Source: Xanthoparmelia taractica
Taxonomy: Eukaryota; Ascomycota; Lecanoromycetes; Lecanorales; Parmeliaceae
Reading direction: 5' to 3'
Assembly (NCBI GenBank): GCA_033085395.1
Contig: JANQBS010000089.1
Location: forward strand, 86,917 to 150,916
DNA length: 64,000 bases
Shown here in pieces: positions 33,635-45,300 of the stretch. Positions within the stretch are counted from its first letter, which is position 1, and the number at the start of each line of letters is the position of its first letter. The notes beneath the pieces were generated by a model, which saw only the letters and a list, made by a program, of their open reading frames with translations, was not told the origin of the DNA and made no database searches. A program made the translations under genes and the position numbers.

Positions 33635-34138
33635 ATGGGCTACAAGATGGTCATGTATGTCGACGGCGGCTGCAGAGGTAATGGCCAACCAGGAGCCTTG
33701 GGTGCCTGCGCATGCTTTGTCGTCAAGAAATGGGGCCGTTCCGAGACCTGGACCGAGCGTTTACCAGCTTCGTCGTTTCCAGTACCTACCAGCCAACGAG
33801 CCGAGCTTTGTGCCATCATCATTGCCCTCAAGCACGCTATCAAGGAACGTCAGAATCTCGACAACAACCCTTGGATGGACGTCACCATACACACAGACTC
33901 GAGGTATGCACATGGTTGCATGACCGAATGGTACAGCAAGTGGCAGAACAACGGTTTTATCAACTCACTTGGAAATGAGGTTGCCAACCGTGACCTGATT
34001 GAGAGAGCGCTCGAGCTTGAAAGCGACATCTTGGACCATGGCAAGGTCCACTGGGAATGGATACCAAGGTCTGATAACACAGCCGCTGATGAAGCCGCCA
34101 ACGAGGAGATGGATGATATGGAGGAAGATTATTATTGA
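33635..34138 (+). CDS. Ribonuclease H-like protein (single RNase H domain)
   Basis: One exon, 167 residues, all of it an RNase H fold. The carboxylates are present: Asp10 (MYVDGGCRGNG), Glu57 (RAELCAIIIAL), Asp88 (IHTDSRYA), and an Asp near 147-152 (PRSDNTAADEAAN). The His usually found in the loop before the last Asp is replaced by a PRSDN sequence, a variant found among fungal RNase H-like proteins. The protein should cut RNA in RNA:DNA hybrids. It lacks the N-terminal hybrid-binding domain of RNase H1 and any transposon-type neighbours, so it looks like a host gene. The acidic tail (EEMDDMEEDYY) is unusual. Confidence 0.85.
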   Translation: MGYKMVMYVDGGCRGNGQPGALGACACFVVKKWGRSETWTERLPASSFPVPTSQRAELCAIIIALKHAIKERQNLDNNPWMDVTIHTDSRYAHGCMTEWYSKWQNNGFINSLGNEVANRDLIERALELESDILDHGKVHWEWIPRSDNTAADEAANEEMDDMEEDYY

Positions 34139-34728
34139 TTCTCTGGTTGGACGTACACTTGTATCGCATGGGCGACAAAGAGTTCTTTGTCGAACCGCTT
34201 AGCTTTCCACTGCTTTGACAAGCCAAGATGAGGAGTACACTACATACACAGACAAGGGCGGCAGGATACATTCGACCAGGTACATTGGTGGAGAAGGATG
34301 AAGGCCCGAGAGCTCAAGCTTGGCATTGATTATTTGACCCACTCCTTTATTCGTACAAACACATCATTATGCACAGACCCTTATTGGAATGGGCGATTAG
34401 TCTTGATATATGCTTGGCAGGTAGTACTTAGCAGGCTTCTCTTGCTTCCATAAACTTGTCACCCTTGCCACCCACCACACGCACACAGTATCATTCAGTT
34501 AAGCCTCAACTCTTGTCAAGTAATAGCGGTCCACATTGTTTGTGCCTTTCTCTTTGCCTGGTACTATCACATTCCTGTTCTATCACTACTCTTCGCCATC
34601 GAGAAGAAACCAGCCAGATTCCATCGGCAACAGATTACGAGCACTCCCTTACGTGGCATCCATCTTCTCACAGTTTGCTGGACGGTCCTATCAATTTCTT
34701 GCCTTCTTGTCTTGACCACCTTTCGACA

Positions 34729-35346
34729 ATGGAATCCACTCAGAAGGCTTGCGCCAAATGCCACAAGACTCAGGCAGACAAGCCTCTCAAACGCTGCGCC
34801 AAATGCCAGAATGAGTGGTACTGCAGCCGTGACTGCCAGAAAGCCCATTGGAAATCCCACAAAGCATTTTGTAGTTCTTCGCAGCAGACCAATACGCAGA
34901 AAAAACCCCAAAATACAACTAATTTCGACGCCATGCCTAAAACAGCCGGCGACTTTTTCAAGAATATCTGTCAGGACAACTACTTGCACCAATTCTCCGA
35001 AAAAGACGCTTTCACCCAACTCATCGACTGCTATCGCATGCGTGTTGAGGACGACTACAAATTTGCCGGCGATACACGCGGACTCTACAACGGAGATGAC
35101 CCACTGCCCGACTTCCAGGAATTCTTGGACATGGCAGAGACAAGAAGTGGGATATTGCCCAGCTGGTGGTCGGATGCGAAGAGGACGGAGTGTGAGAAGA
35201 TGGCAGTAGATGCAGTGGAATGGAGCGATGTGAACGCCGCTGTGGAAAAACAGGATGTCATCGAGCACTACGGTGATCGTCTCATGCCGATGAAGTTGAG
35301 GCTCCTGGCTGAGAAAATCTATGGCACGAAGATCGAGGGAACGTGA
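34729..35346 (+). CDS. MYND-type zinc finger protein
   Basis: The frame from ATG 34729 gives 205 residues. Residues about 8-49 form a MYND finger: CAKCHKTQ, RCAKCQNEWYCSRDC and HWKSHKAFC supply the Cys/His ligands in the usual C-x2-C...C-x2-C...C-x3-C...H-x3-C order. MYND fingers bind proline-rich peptides. The remainder is helical and polar (GDFFKNICQDNYLHQF, QLIDCYRMRVEDDYKF, GILPSWWSD), with no catalytic domain. The open frame extends upstream to 34456, but that part is Ser/Leu-rich without conservation, so the later ATG is preferred. The specific partner is unknown. Confidence 0.8.
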   Translation: MESTQKACAKCHKTQADKPLKRCAKCQNEWYCSRDCQKAHWKSHKAFCSSSQQTNTQKKPQNTTNFDAMPKTAGDFFKNICQDNYLHQFSEKDAFTQLIDCYRMRVEDDYKFAGDTRGLYNGDDPLPDFQEFLDMAETRSGILPSWWSDAKRTECEKMAVDAVEWSDVNAAVEKQDVIEHYGDRLMPMKLRLLAEKIYGTKIEGT

Positions 35347-36048
35347 TTGGGGTGAAGCGTCATAGCAGGTGCTGCGGTCAGTGATAGCTCCATTGATCGA
35401 GCAATCTTGGTTTACAATCCGCTCTCATGTTAATGCATCGACACTGAATGAAAAGGAGGGAAACGAAAGTCTACAACAGTAGCGCCAAACATGTGACAAG
35501 TATTACCTGCAGCGACGCTCGGTGAATCGAGTCGTAGCGGTATAACATTGATAATGTGGTCTGCTCCACCTCCAAAGGCGTCTGTGCGTCATGCATGCTG
35601 CATCCTGCTTCTCCGCGTCACCCTGAATATTCTGGACCGAGATCAGACACAGAAACTTTTCCATTAGGCCCATCATCGCATATGCACGATTAGGCTACTC
35701 CGTGCATTGGCTAGCTGCAAGAAACCAGATTGGGAAGCCGAGACGCAGCTATCCGGCAGGCTGCTGCACGTAGGAATCCTTTCCGTTAGCTTAACCCGCT
35801 GGCACAATACGTTGCAATGTGCTATGACCTTTGCACCAAGCTGTTGTTTGTTGCCGCGGGTGGAGAGCGAGCCGTGCAGATAGGCCGTGCCAATGGCAAC
35901 ACTGGGCGCTCGGCATCATCGTTCGGGACATCTTGGTCAAGGCCTAAGCTAACGGTTGTGAAGGTCAAGTTAGCGCCAGCATTTGATACTGTCACTTGAA
36001 GTATATGGGAATAAACAATTGCATGGAGAAGGTACAAGTTCATTAGTC
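35347..36048. other. Spacer, no gene recognised
   Basis: Contains a ~24-bp segment (35737-35760, GAGACGCAGCTATCCGGC) that recurs with three or so mismatches at 37407-37430. No supported frame. Confidence 0.45.
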
Positions 36049-36696
36049 TTATTGGACTCGAGCCCAGCTCAAACCCCTATCATATGAATGCCATGACACT
36101 GCGTCCAACAATGTCGTATGCAACACCAAACACAACGTGTCGAACGAGACCTCGCCTCTAATATGCAAGCACGCTCTGCCACTTCTGCCATGGAATACCG
36201 TCATCCAGTTCCCGACAAAAACCGGCCTCGGTTCCAGTCCGGTTATTGAAAAAGGCCGGGGTCCCATGACAATGTTTGTTCTCGTAGAATTCGAGATGGT
36301 CCGTGTCCCACGGGTTGCTACCCCAACTTCCCCCTGCAATTTGATATCAGTATCGTCGCTATAAGAAAAGACTTCAGGTATCAGGATTTGGTTAGATCCC
36401 GGCTTCCGAAGATGCAATCGAAAATCCTTTTCACATTCCAATCTGAAGGGGGTTTGAAAAGTCCACATACCGATTCTCGGTGTTGTCAGACTGAAGGCGG
36501 TGTAGAAGTTTAAACCCTTCTTGCGAGGACGCTGCGGTTCGTGGTCATCCGTACGGCAGTTCGTGTCAGTGGGCTCGAAGCAGCGCATCCATGGCCAGGT
36601 GCCGCGCCTGTTGAGTTCGCCATGGGTGTTTGGAAGGGACAGAGTTGTGATGGATGTGATAGTCAAGGCTACCAAGAGAAGGATTTTGTTGACCAT
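36049..36696 (-). CDS. Predicted secreted protein with Kex2-like site, unknown function
   Basis: A single minus-strand frame of 215 codons starts at ATG 36696. The N-terminus is a clear signal peptide (KILLLVALTITSITTLS), followed within 15 residues by NRR-GTW, a plausible Kex2 dibasic cleavage site. The mature part has about five to six cysteines (RCFEPTDTNC, LECEKDF, RACLHIRG, DTLCLVLH), one or two N-glycosylation sites (NSTR) and several beta-type stretches (FYTAFSLTTPRIGMWTFQTP, PVFVGNWMTVFHG). The C-terminus ends about 40 residues after the last cysteine pair. I recognise no family; a secreted effector-like or cell-surface protein is possible. Confidence 0.55.
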   Translation of the reverse strand: MVNKILLLVALTITSITTLSLPNTHGELNRRGTWPWMRCFEPTDTNCRTDDHEPQRPRKKGLNFYTAFSLTTPRIGMWTFQTPFRLECEKDFRLHLRKPGSNQILIPEVFSYSDDTDIKLQGEVGVATRGTRTISNSTRTNIVMGPRPFSITGLEPRPVFVGNWMTVFHGRSGRACLHIRGEVSFDTLCLVLHTTLLDAVSWHSYDRGLSWARVQ

Positions 36697-39224
36697 GTTG
36701 GAGGAGTTGATTGAGGTTTAGATATTTTGCGGACAATTTGCGCTGCAAATTGTGTATACTGATACGGTGTAGGACATGCGATATCTTCCTTTCCTTTGAG
36801 GAGATGCACTCTGCTTTTATACGTGTGGCGAAAGGCCTCTGACGTTGAGCATGCGTCACTCACTGGGTTTGGGCGGCGGAGACCAGTGTTTCAAGGACGT
36901 GAAACACATGAGTGTCTGCTGTTGTATCCAGTCGCTCAAGATCATGGCCACAGGACGAGACTTGTTCTGCTTCGAAAGTGAAGAAGTTCTGCACATGAGC
37001 AGGGTGGCTCCACCATCAAGCATCATCGATTGGTCCTCTGTCTGTGAAACCAAAGAATCTGACTTATGGGGGACGTACGATGAGGGTGTCAAGTCGAAAC
37101 CTTGAAGAGCCTTGGGATTCCAGCACATGACACAAAACGGCCGTGGTTCTAAAACCGACGTAACAGTTTGATGAATGGTCTGCTCGTTTCCAGCCGCCTA
37201 TTGAGTATCATCTTTAAGCATTGGTCATGAAAAAGCCCCAGTGGTTTCAGCCTTGCCCGGCACCCATCGCAACCAACAAATCCCACCTTCAGCTAAACAT
37301 GACAAACACCAGACATTTCCGGATCATATAATACCACACTCTATGAGTATACTATCAACTGAAAATGACTCAGTATCCTAGCTGGCCTCAGACCTTACGA
37401 GGGGAGGCTGAGACGCAGCTACCCGACGGGCAGTTGTAGCTCAGCTGGTCTCCCACTGTACTCCTGCCACATCGCTACTATCAACACGTGCATTTACCAA
37501 TATTGGTCCCCTAACCGGTTCTCGAAAAAAAAATGCGTTGGGAATGTGGCCCTGATTGGCCAAAGAGAACGCGGAGGACATCGGACAACTTGCGAAAGCC
37601 TAGCAGATACGAATACCGCAAGCATACGGCTTGACTCTTTACAACATGGTGCACTCTTAGACTGAAAAGTTATCCAATGAGCGCCGGCGCCAAGTGCTCG
37701 TACGTTCGAGCTACGGCCCCTGCATCTACGTGTACTATCTCTTTAGCCATCTCTGCCCATAAATTCCTCTCACGTCGACTTACATATCATTGCAAGATGC
37801 ATGTCAAGTATTCATTGAAGCTCCTGGTGGCCTTCTTTAGTTGGCAAATCACTACTCTTGGGTTTCCTGCTCTACCCTGACAGGTCTTCATCGTTCGGGT
37901 GATTTTCTCAACCTGCACTCCACATTGCAATACGCAAGAATTGCCTGCTAACGGTGCACTGTTCACTTATAATTTGCGTTTGATTCTTTTTTGTCAACGT
38001 TTCAGACTTCGCCTGGGCAGCGCTGTCGTCGAAAATGATCGCGTCAACTTACATCTATCAACAAAATGCCAAGCTTACCATTTTGCATCATACTTCGAGC
38101 AGACTCCCGAGTCTTCAATACAAGATCATGATAAGACTATCCTAACGTCGTCAAAAGCCTCCGTCGCTGTAGGGACTTGTGTAGCGCCACATCATGCTGC
38201 CAAATTTTCGATCTGTTGCGGTCCGCACCTTGACCGTTGCTCCAACAGATATGCACTTGTCTTCAAAACCACGTCCCGCTAAATTTGGTAAGTGCATCGC
38301 TTCTGGAACCGCACAGGTACATGCTAACCTTAGGGCCATCTATCCTGTCCCCATACAAACCCAATTTCTCCCCAACTTCACAAAGCGTACGGTCCTTGCC
38401 AGATCAGTATCGCGGGCGTCCAGAATTGAACGCTTTCGGACTCCTATTATCGCATCAGCTAATCTCGAAATCTGATCCCGAAATCCGATCACAAACCATG
38501 CACATAGCCACAATTGGGAGTTTAGCAAATCGGGTATCGGCCGTGGACTTTGGACCAAGCTCGAACAGCGTACAGATAGCAAGGTGCAATGGTACCTAAT
38601 CGCTCCATGGCGTTTTGGTTGCTGCCATCCCGGTGTGGTTGAGAGCTCGATTTAGCTCAAGACCAAAGCAAAATGTCCAGCGAGTCTACTTCAACTAGAA
38701 CAGAGGTTGAAGCTATGAGAGGACGACGTACTGTTCACGGTCACTGTACCATTTCTCTAACAGCCATGGCTCTTGCCATCTTTGGCTCCCTTCCGACTTC
38801 TGATACCGTCGGCTACGCACAGCTATACCTAAATCCCACGCTGTAAATATGCTTTGCTTTTCCGCCGGAAAGCGGCAAGCGGAGAATCAGCTCTCGGCAC
38901 GGTCCATTGATCGGATAGTACCGGCCGTGAAGACTGAGATCTCATTTGTTCGCTACAACAGATGCGCTTGTGGATGATAGAGCCGCAGGATACGGGGAAC
39001 CAATCACGGCAGGATCAAGGGTAGTACGCAAGATATAAAGCACTTAAGCTCGGGTTTCCTGTTCGTGTGACTCGTCTCGCTCAAAAATTCTGTTGCGAAG
39101 CCAGTAATACTACCCTGTGTACCTACACAACACTATTTTTTCTCTCTACTCGAACTACCTTGTCCATATTTTCCTACACATTCTACGCTACTGGTACTCA
39201 CCTGCCCGCACTTACCATTCTAGC
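36697..39224. other. Gene-poor spacer
   Basis: Short frames only. A tRNA-like start (GTAGCTCAGCTGGT at about 37437) lacks the rest of a tRNA. The second copy of the 24-bp repeat is at 37407-37430. A pyrimidine-rich stretch at about 39100-39200 precedes the next gene. Confidence 0.45.
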
Positions 39225-39746
39225 ATGCGGCCAATACTCGCAGTGCTGAGCACTCACATCCTATTATTCCACCTCACACTGTCAACCTTTGCAACCAATG
39301 TACAGCTCAACCTACCCACATTGTTCAACTCAGCACAATTAGACTCTTCCGCCCTTCCACTTGTCAACATAACTTTATTCGATCATGAGCCTTGCTTCGA
39401 ACGCCGCTCAGACCGGCTCACAGCAAATTACCACGACTGCAAAACCGCCATCGAAAAGATGCCCCGAAGTTCAGGCAGGCGGCGTTACATATTCGGTCGC
39501 AGTGTCCACTCGACCTACAAGCTGCCAAGGTCTTTCCACAGTGGCACATGCATTGTAACCCTGGACATGATCCACGATGAGCAGACAGACATCTTGACCT
39601 TGACTCAGATTCGGGAGGCAGCTTTGGCTTTAGCACTTAAGTGTACTAGGGGTCCGGTCTTTGACTTAGGCGGAGTCCAAGCCGTGGAGCCAAGGAACTT
39701 GCTGTATATCACTATCTTGGGCGTGGCACCCTTGGGCACATCTTGA
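39225..39746 (+). CDS. Small secreted protein, four-cysteine type, unknown function
   Basis: A 173-residue frame from ATG 39225, the same length as the protein at 31285. The N-terminus is a signal peptide (ILAVLSTHILLFHLTLSTFA). The mature part has EPCFERRSD, NYHDCKTAIEKMP, an Arg-rich loop (GRRRYIFGRSVHSTYKLPR), SGTCIVTLDMIH, LTLTQIREAALALALKC and GGVQAVEPRNLLYITILG. The order DC..AI..mP, LP...GTC.V.., helix ending in C, then a Gly-rich beta end is shared with 31285-31806 and with domain 1 of the 26401 gene. It is probably extracellular; function unknown. The frame is open further upstream to 39117, but the signal peptide fixes this start. Confidence 0.65.
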   Translation: MRPILAVLSTHILLFHLTLSTFATNVQLNLPTLFNSAQLDSSALPLVNITLFDHEPCFERRSDRLTANYHDCKTAIEKMPRSSGRRRYIFGRSVHSTYKLPRSFHSGTCIVTLDMIHDEQTDILTLTQIREAALALALKCTRGPVFDLGGVQAVEPRNLLYITILGVAPLGTS

Positions 39747-40447
39747 GTGATTTGATTTAGCGCCATTACGGTTTAATCCGATCAGGGATTTTGGTCATGC
39801 TGCGAACGGTTTTGATGATCGATAAGGATGCGTCAACTTAGGGGATATATGACCAGAGAAGGAACAGAACAGCTGCCTTGAAGAAGTCGAGAGCTTCGTG
39901 ACACGTCTAACAAGTTTGTGAGAAGCATTTCTGCCTCATGTATGGTCTAAGTTGGAATCAGCTGTAAAGTTGATCTCGCCAAATCTCGCTTCAATTTTGG
40001 TTTATGTTGTTTTCTATTTTTGCGCTTTTATTTTCGCACGTCCTCTGAGAGCACATTCCTTGAGTTCGATCACAACGTCTGTGGGAAAAGGCTATAGGGC
40101 AACGAGGTTCACAGCATCTGATCTTAAGTAAGTTCTGCCGAAAATGTGCTGGTGGACATTCCTTCTGCTTCCCGAGGAATGGAAGCTGGCGAGGGCTTGC
40201 TGAACGCGATGTTTACCATTCCAAAAGGCAATTCTCATTTCGCATCGGAGAAAGAAACATGCTATAAGTGCACCGATTTGGCGCGCTCGCTTTTTCTTTC
40301 TTCATCCTCTTCAGTACACTCTTTTGATATTCTCGTTACTTCGCATCTCTGTGGCGTTAATAAATATATATTGTCCCGCGGGAAAGACACTCGCTCCGGA
40401 TAAATTGAATCCCCTTGGGTTCTTTGGGCTCTCATCCTTCTGCCAAG
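39747..40447. other. Spacer, promoter side of the WSC gene
   Basis: T-rich sequence with no supported gene. The final ~60 bp before 40448 have no distinct site that I can name. Confidence 0.45.
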
Positions 40448-42381
40448 ATGAGATCTTGGAATGGGCTTGCACTTGCTCTTCTGACACCTTGGAGCAATGA
40501 CGCGACGCTAACGTTTGCTCAATATGTGACAACAGTCACAGAGTATGTCAACGATAACCCGTTCTGTACACCTGTCAACAGAATCACAGCGCCTGGTGGC
40601 AGTGCGGGAGTTGGTGCAAATGGCGGTGGAGCAGGTAGTTCTGGATCCGGTTCGACATCTGGGGGTTTGAACGGATCTGGTAATGGTACCAGCTCTGCTA
40701 CCAATGGCAGGCAAGTACACTTCTTCCTTGGTCAGGACAGAATGTGGAGCATCATACTGACGATACTTGCAGTCTTCTAATACCGCCCATTGAAACTAGT
40801 AACGGAAGTTTTGAAGCCCTCGGTTACTACGCTGCTCCGGCAGACGGAAATCTTTTGGGTGGTCCCGTATTCACCAGCGCATTAATGACAGCGGAGCTAT
40901 GTGAAACAGACTGCCAAAGTTACCCATATTTCGCGCTTGAGAACGGTAAACTTTCTGGACTTTGATGTGGCACGGTCTTGCGCTGATATTTTCGAGGAAA
41001 CGAATGCAACTGCGGCGCATCTGCCCCCAGCGGCACATCGCTCTTTTCTCGTCCACTCCGGAAAAGAGACCAGTCCGCCGGCGTTAAGTGCACGCCGTGT
41101 GCGGGCAACAGTGCTGAGTGCTGCGGCGCTCCTGGCGGTTGGGCACTCGTCTACCATATGACGCCGTCTGCCGAGGGCTCCTCGGTAATTGCCTACAGTT
41201 CAACCAACTCAGCGGGCTCCGTCTTCAAAGCCTCATCCACCGCTTACTTCTCCAGCTCCTCATCCTCAACTATTGCTTACACCTCCACCGGCTTGGACGC
41301 ATCTGTCACCAGTGGCTCTACCATCTCCTACGCTGCGGTCGCAACACCTTATACAAATTACGATACACTCAATTCGGCTGGCTCTGTCAGCGCTTTCGCT
41401 TCCACCCTCACCTTTCCCATGATGTCGGCTCCGGCTGGATCCGGCAGTGGACCCGGTGGTTTCATTGGTCCAGGTTCTGGCGGCTCTGGCAACGGCTCTA
41501 GCTCCAGCCCTTACTACTCCAACTACACTATGCCCAGTGATGTCCTGACTTCGACTACTAGTATACCAGATTCGCAAGGAGCTAGCACTTCGGCTGCTGC
41601 CAGTGGGGCTGCTACAACAGCGGGCAGTGATAGTGATAGCGATGCCACTGCAACAACCAACGGTGGTGCCACTCCAGCGAGCAACGATGCCAGTGGTGCC
41701 GAACCGACTGTTGCGACGCAAACTCCCTCATGTGTTCAATCGACCAACTATGCTGGTAACAACACCAAGTACATGGACTATTTCGGATATACGTACGATA
41801 TCAGGTGCAATTTGGACCTACAATCCACGCCCGCTGACCACGACGCATACGCGGAGAGCTTCGAGGACTGTCTCGAGTATTGCTCCCTGCTAACAGACTG
41901 CGTGGCTGTCAGTTACCAAGATCCGCCCAGCACTCTCAACAATGTCAGCAATTGTTATCCAAAGTGGAATTTTGTTGGATACAGCCCATCTGCTTCTGAT
42001 GGAGTGTATAGCGGTGTCAACGTCAATGGCGCTTCTGATGGCACTCTCCAAAACCAAGATCTCTGCACGACGGACAACTACCAAGGCGCATCCTACGCTG
42101 GGATAGCAGACTATGATGACTTCGGTACGGCTTGGACGATCGGTTGCAACAACACGCTTGCCATATCCGATGCGGCGGCACTCTCTACCACAGTCACCGA
42201 CACCCTGGCGAGCTGCATTGACTATTGCAGCAGATACGACTCTTGCGAAATGGTGAACTGGACTGGGCCGCACGTCAATGGCACTGCGAATGACCCTAAC
42301 TGCTTCCCTGCGTCTTCGATCGGAGCGGCTGGTGCTGCCGGTTCGGCGCCAGGCTCGGGGTATGCTATGGTGTTACAATAA
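40448..42381 (+). CDS. Secreted WSC-domain, Ser/Thr-rich mucin-like protein with two PAN-like modules
   Basis: Exons 40448-40710, 40773-40945 and 40997-42381 join exactly to 606 residues. The first intron is GC-AG (donor AG|GCAAGT, 62 nt), the second GT-AG (51 nt). After a short hydrophobic N-terminus and a Gly/Ser linker comes a WSC domain: LGYYAAPADGN, LCETDCQSYPYFALENGNEC, NCGASAP, KCTPCAGNSAECCGAPGGW. A long Ser/Thr/Gly/Ala-rich stretch, likely O-glycosylated, follows. The C-terminal third has two repeated Cys modules resembling PAN/apple folds (DIRCNLDL with DCLEYCSLLTDCVAVSY; TIGCNNTL with SCIDYCSRYDSCEMVNW). WSC domains bind glycans at the cell wall. No transmembrane segment is seen at the end, so it is probably secreted or wall-attached. 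Confidence 0.82.
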
Positions 42382-45300
42382 TGGATAGTCTAATGCGTTT
42401 AGGGCTGAGAGCTTCAGCAAGTCGTGATGGTTTATGGCCTATGGCCTGTTGTCCACGTTCCACTAGGGGTCAGGTTGATAGGTACCTTCTAGGCGGAAAG
42501 TGGCAGCCTCGATAAAGGCATACGCGACATGAGATTCGTTAGTGTTGGAATTTGATGACGGCTTGATTGTTATTCTATGGAGTTGAGTGCTACTTATGGT
42601 CCATGCCAAGCCATAATAGGGCTGAGATGCTGAATTCCAACAGTTAGCCGGTCTATATTTACGTCTTGTATGCTAGAACTAGAGAATCGAAAGCTTTTCT
42701 TCAGCCGTGCCTGGGCTGTAGGCTTCCTTGATAATCAACGAACTGTTTACTGGACATCATCAAAACTTTGTACCGATTCTCTGCTCACGCAAATAGCCTC
42801 CACGTGCCAATATGTATCACGGAGTAAGTAGACTTTCTTAAGCGCGCCAGAACTAAATAGGAGTTGTTGTTAAGCCCAGAGATACCGAGTGGTCAACGAA
42901 GATTGTCCGCTTGGACGGCAATACATCCTAGGCCTGTACCATCATTCCGACAAAGTCGAAGAGAGAGTTGTGGTGCATCAAGATAGCGTGAATCAATGTG
43001 TTCTATCTCCAGTACCCTTGGGTTGACTGCGCTAAAGAGCACAAGATAATATATGTTCGGGTTGCCTTCCTGCTCGCTTCTCTGACCGCACCATGGTGCC
43101 TACGTTGCTATAATGCAACTGAACATCAACCTTCACTGTGAATGCTGTTTGCTTGAGGTGAACTTTACGTAAGATGGTTCGTGACATCTTGATTATTATG
43201 CATTGCGGACCATAGGAGACTAGCCGTGCGTGAATCACATACCCAGAGCCTTGGTCAAATCCTCTTTCCATAAACCCTCATTCATACCACAAAGGATACA
43301 AATCAAGTACTACTCCATGCATCAGCGAAGGCTTACTTCATCGAAATGGACCGTATCTAAGGCATTTTCAAGCCTTCTCCGTTTCATATCAACACAGGAT
43401 TTCGCCGATGTTGAAGCTCTGTTGGCATAGGTTGAGCTTCGCCAATGGTACGACATGTCAAAGGAGATGGCTCAAGATCAACACGACACGGTGCACCAGA
43501 GATGGATTATTTTGCGGTGTTTTGTCGCTTTATTTGCCTGGATCGTCAGATTGGATTACCGCACACTTGTAGCGCTATTTGACTGCTATTCGAAAACAGC
43601 TCTCTGTCAATCTTGCAACTCAGCTTCATTGGATGCAAGATCTGGAAATGTCGTGTTTGATGGGACCTCCGTCCCGCGTGCAATAAGGATGCGGAGAAAA
43701 ACAGCATATCGGTCTTACGCAGCGACGCCGAGAATGGAGGTGATACCTCCGTGCTCCCCCTCAGGTACACTTACCCGTTGTCCTGAATAGTACGTCATAC
43801 GCCGCTGCATCCTTTGCATTGTGTGCACTTTGGGAAGTCACTCACGAGCATACCACAGCTCTTTTTGCCATAGAGCCGCAGAAATCCCCGCAACCTTCTC
43901 AAGGCAATGTTGACCAAAGCTGGGCCCTTCTCTCGGTACGTTGGGCTTCTGTCGCCATTAGATTGGTATCGACTGTCCTCAGGATTTGGATCCGAGCAGG
44001 CAATCTTGGCTGGGATGGTGGTACCATGGCAGTTTCAACGGTAAATGTCGCTCGGTCCTGCGAGCAGTAAAGCTCGCGTGTCCTCTAATCGAACACCTTG
44101 CTTAGGATGCGAACCGCTGTGGGAGTTCGTGTTACGACAACCGCGGTCTCGAACGGTCTCGGAAGATAGGAGGACTGTCTAAATCTGCGCAGCAGAGGAG
44201 TCTCCAGGATCCTGGTGTGACCGACTAGGTGTAAGTAATCCTTACACCCAGGCTCACCAAGACCTTTATTCGCGTCCTTTTGCTTACGCATTCTAGACTT
44301 GAGGAGAATGACTAGGATGATTTGAGGTCTTTCTTCTGATAGGTCTATTCCTTTTACTTGCAGGCCGTTGGGGGATACTTGGCACGTGGAAATCGATGGC
44401 TCCTGTCTTCCCAATCATTACACTGAATCTATCATCCTTCCACTGGGGAAATTTACGGTCGCATCTCAAACTAATACTCTATAGACCTAACAGTACGTCG
44501 ATGTAGTGCTGTCTATCACTACAGATCAGGTTTACGCGGTGCTGCCAGCCATCTTCTTCCGGAACGTTCAAATCCGCTTGAGAGCCATGGGAACGCTGCA
44601 TCGTCCAGCCAGCCACTACCCACTATCCATAAATGGCACTTACAGTACGTCCATATGCTCCGTTGTAGAGACAGCTCTGTCTCCTGCCGTCATTAACCGC
44701 GACCTCAGCTGTGAGTGCAACATGTACTACGATGGCAACCGTGGGTTCTGCTGACACGCTCAATACCACCAGGGTGATCTCTGCAAATGTCGCATCGAGG
44801 CTGTAAGTAGCCACACTCCTCGCCCTTGGACAGTACGTCTCAAGCTAACGCACTTGACTTACAACACCACATCGGCATCCTATACGCCAATGGGCCCGTT
44901 TTGCGTTCTTTTTACCTTTCTTCCTGAAGATTACTACAGCAAATGCAAAGGCTAGCGACTTGATGCACAAGCGAGGGCGCGTTTAAGGTAGGAAATGGCT
45001 AAGAAGTGCACTTGAGGCAGATAGAGTTATCTTGCAAGAATCGTCTTCATTGCACCATAAAGCGTCTGGAGACGCGAGTGTGATTTGAAACCGATATTAC
45101 CCATGCATCAGGGTGTTAAGGAAAAGCGCGGCTGACGCACAAGCCGTACATGAGCCTGCATGGGAGAAGATGAAGAAGCACATCTACGATTGGTCCGTGG
45201 AAAGCCACCAGGTAATTACTAAGTGAATGAACCTATTTGGTCTTGCATCTCATTCTCTTTCACCACCTTTGACCCCGCACGTCGTTCTCCCTACCTCCGC

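Noticed and set aside
34567..35268. 233-codon minus-strand frame
   Set aside because: It is antisense to the MYND-finger gene, whose zinc ligands clearly mark the real strand.
37430..37520. tRNA-like start GTAGCTCAGCTGGT
   Set aside because: No matching acceptor stem, anticodon arm or TTCGA T-loop follows at the right spacing.
43455..43790. 111-codon frame in the 42-46 kb region
   Set aside because: No family pattern; neighbouring frames cannot be joined into a longer protein.
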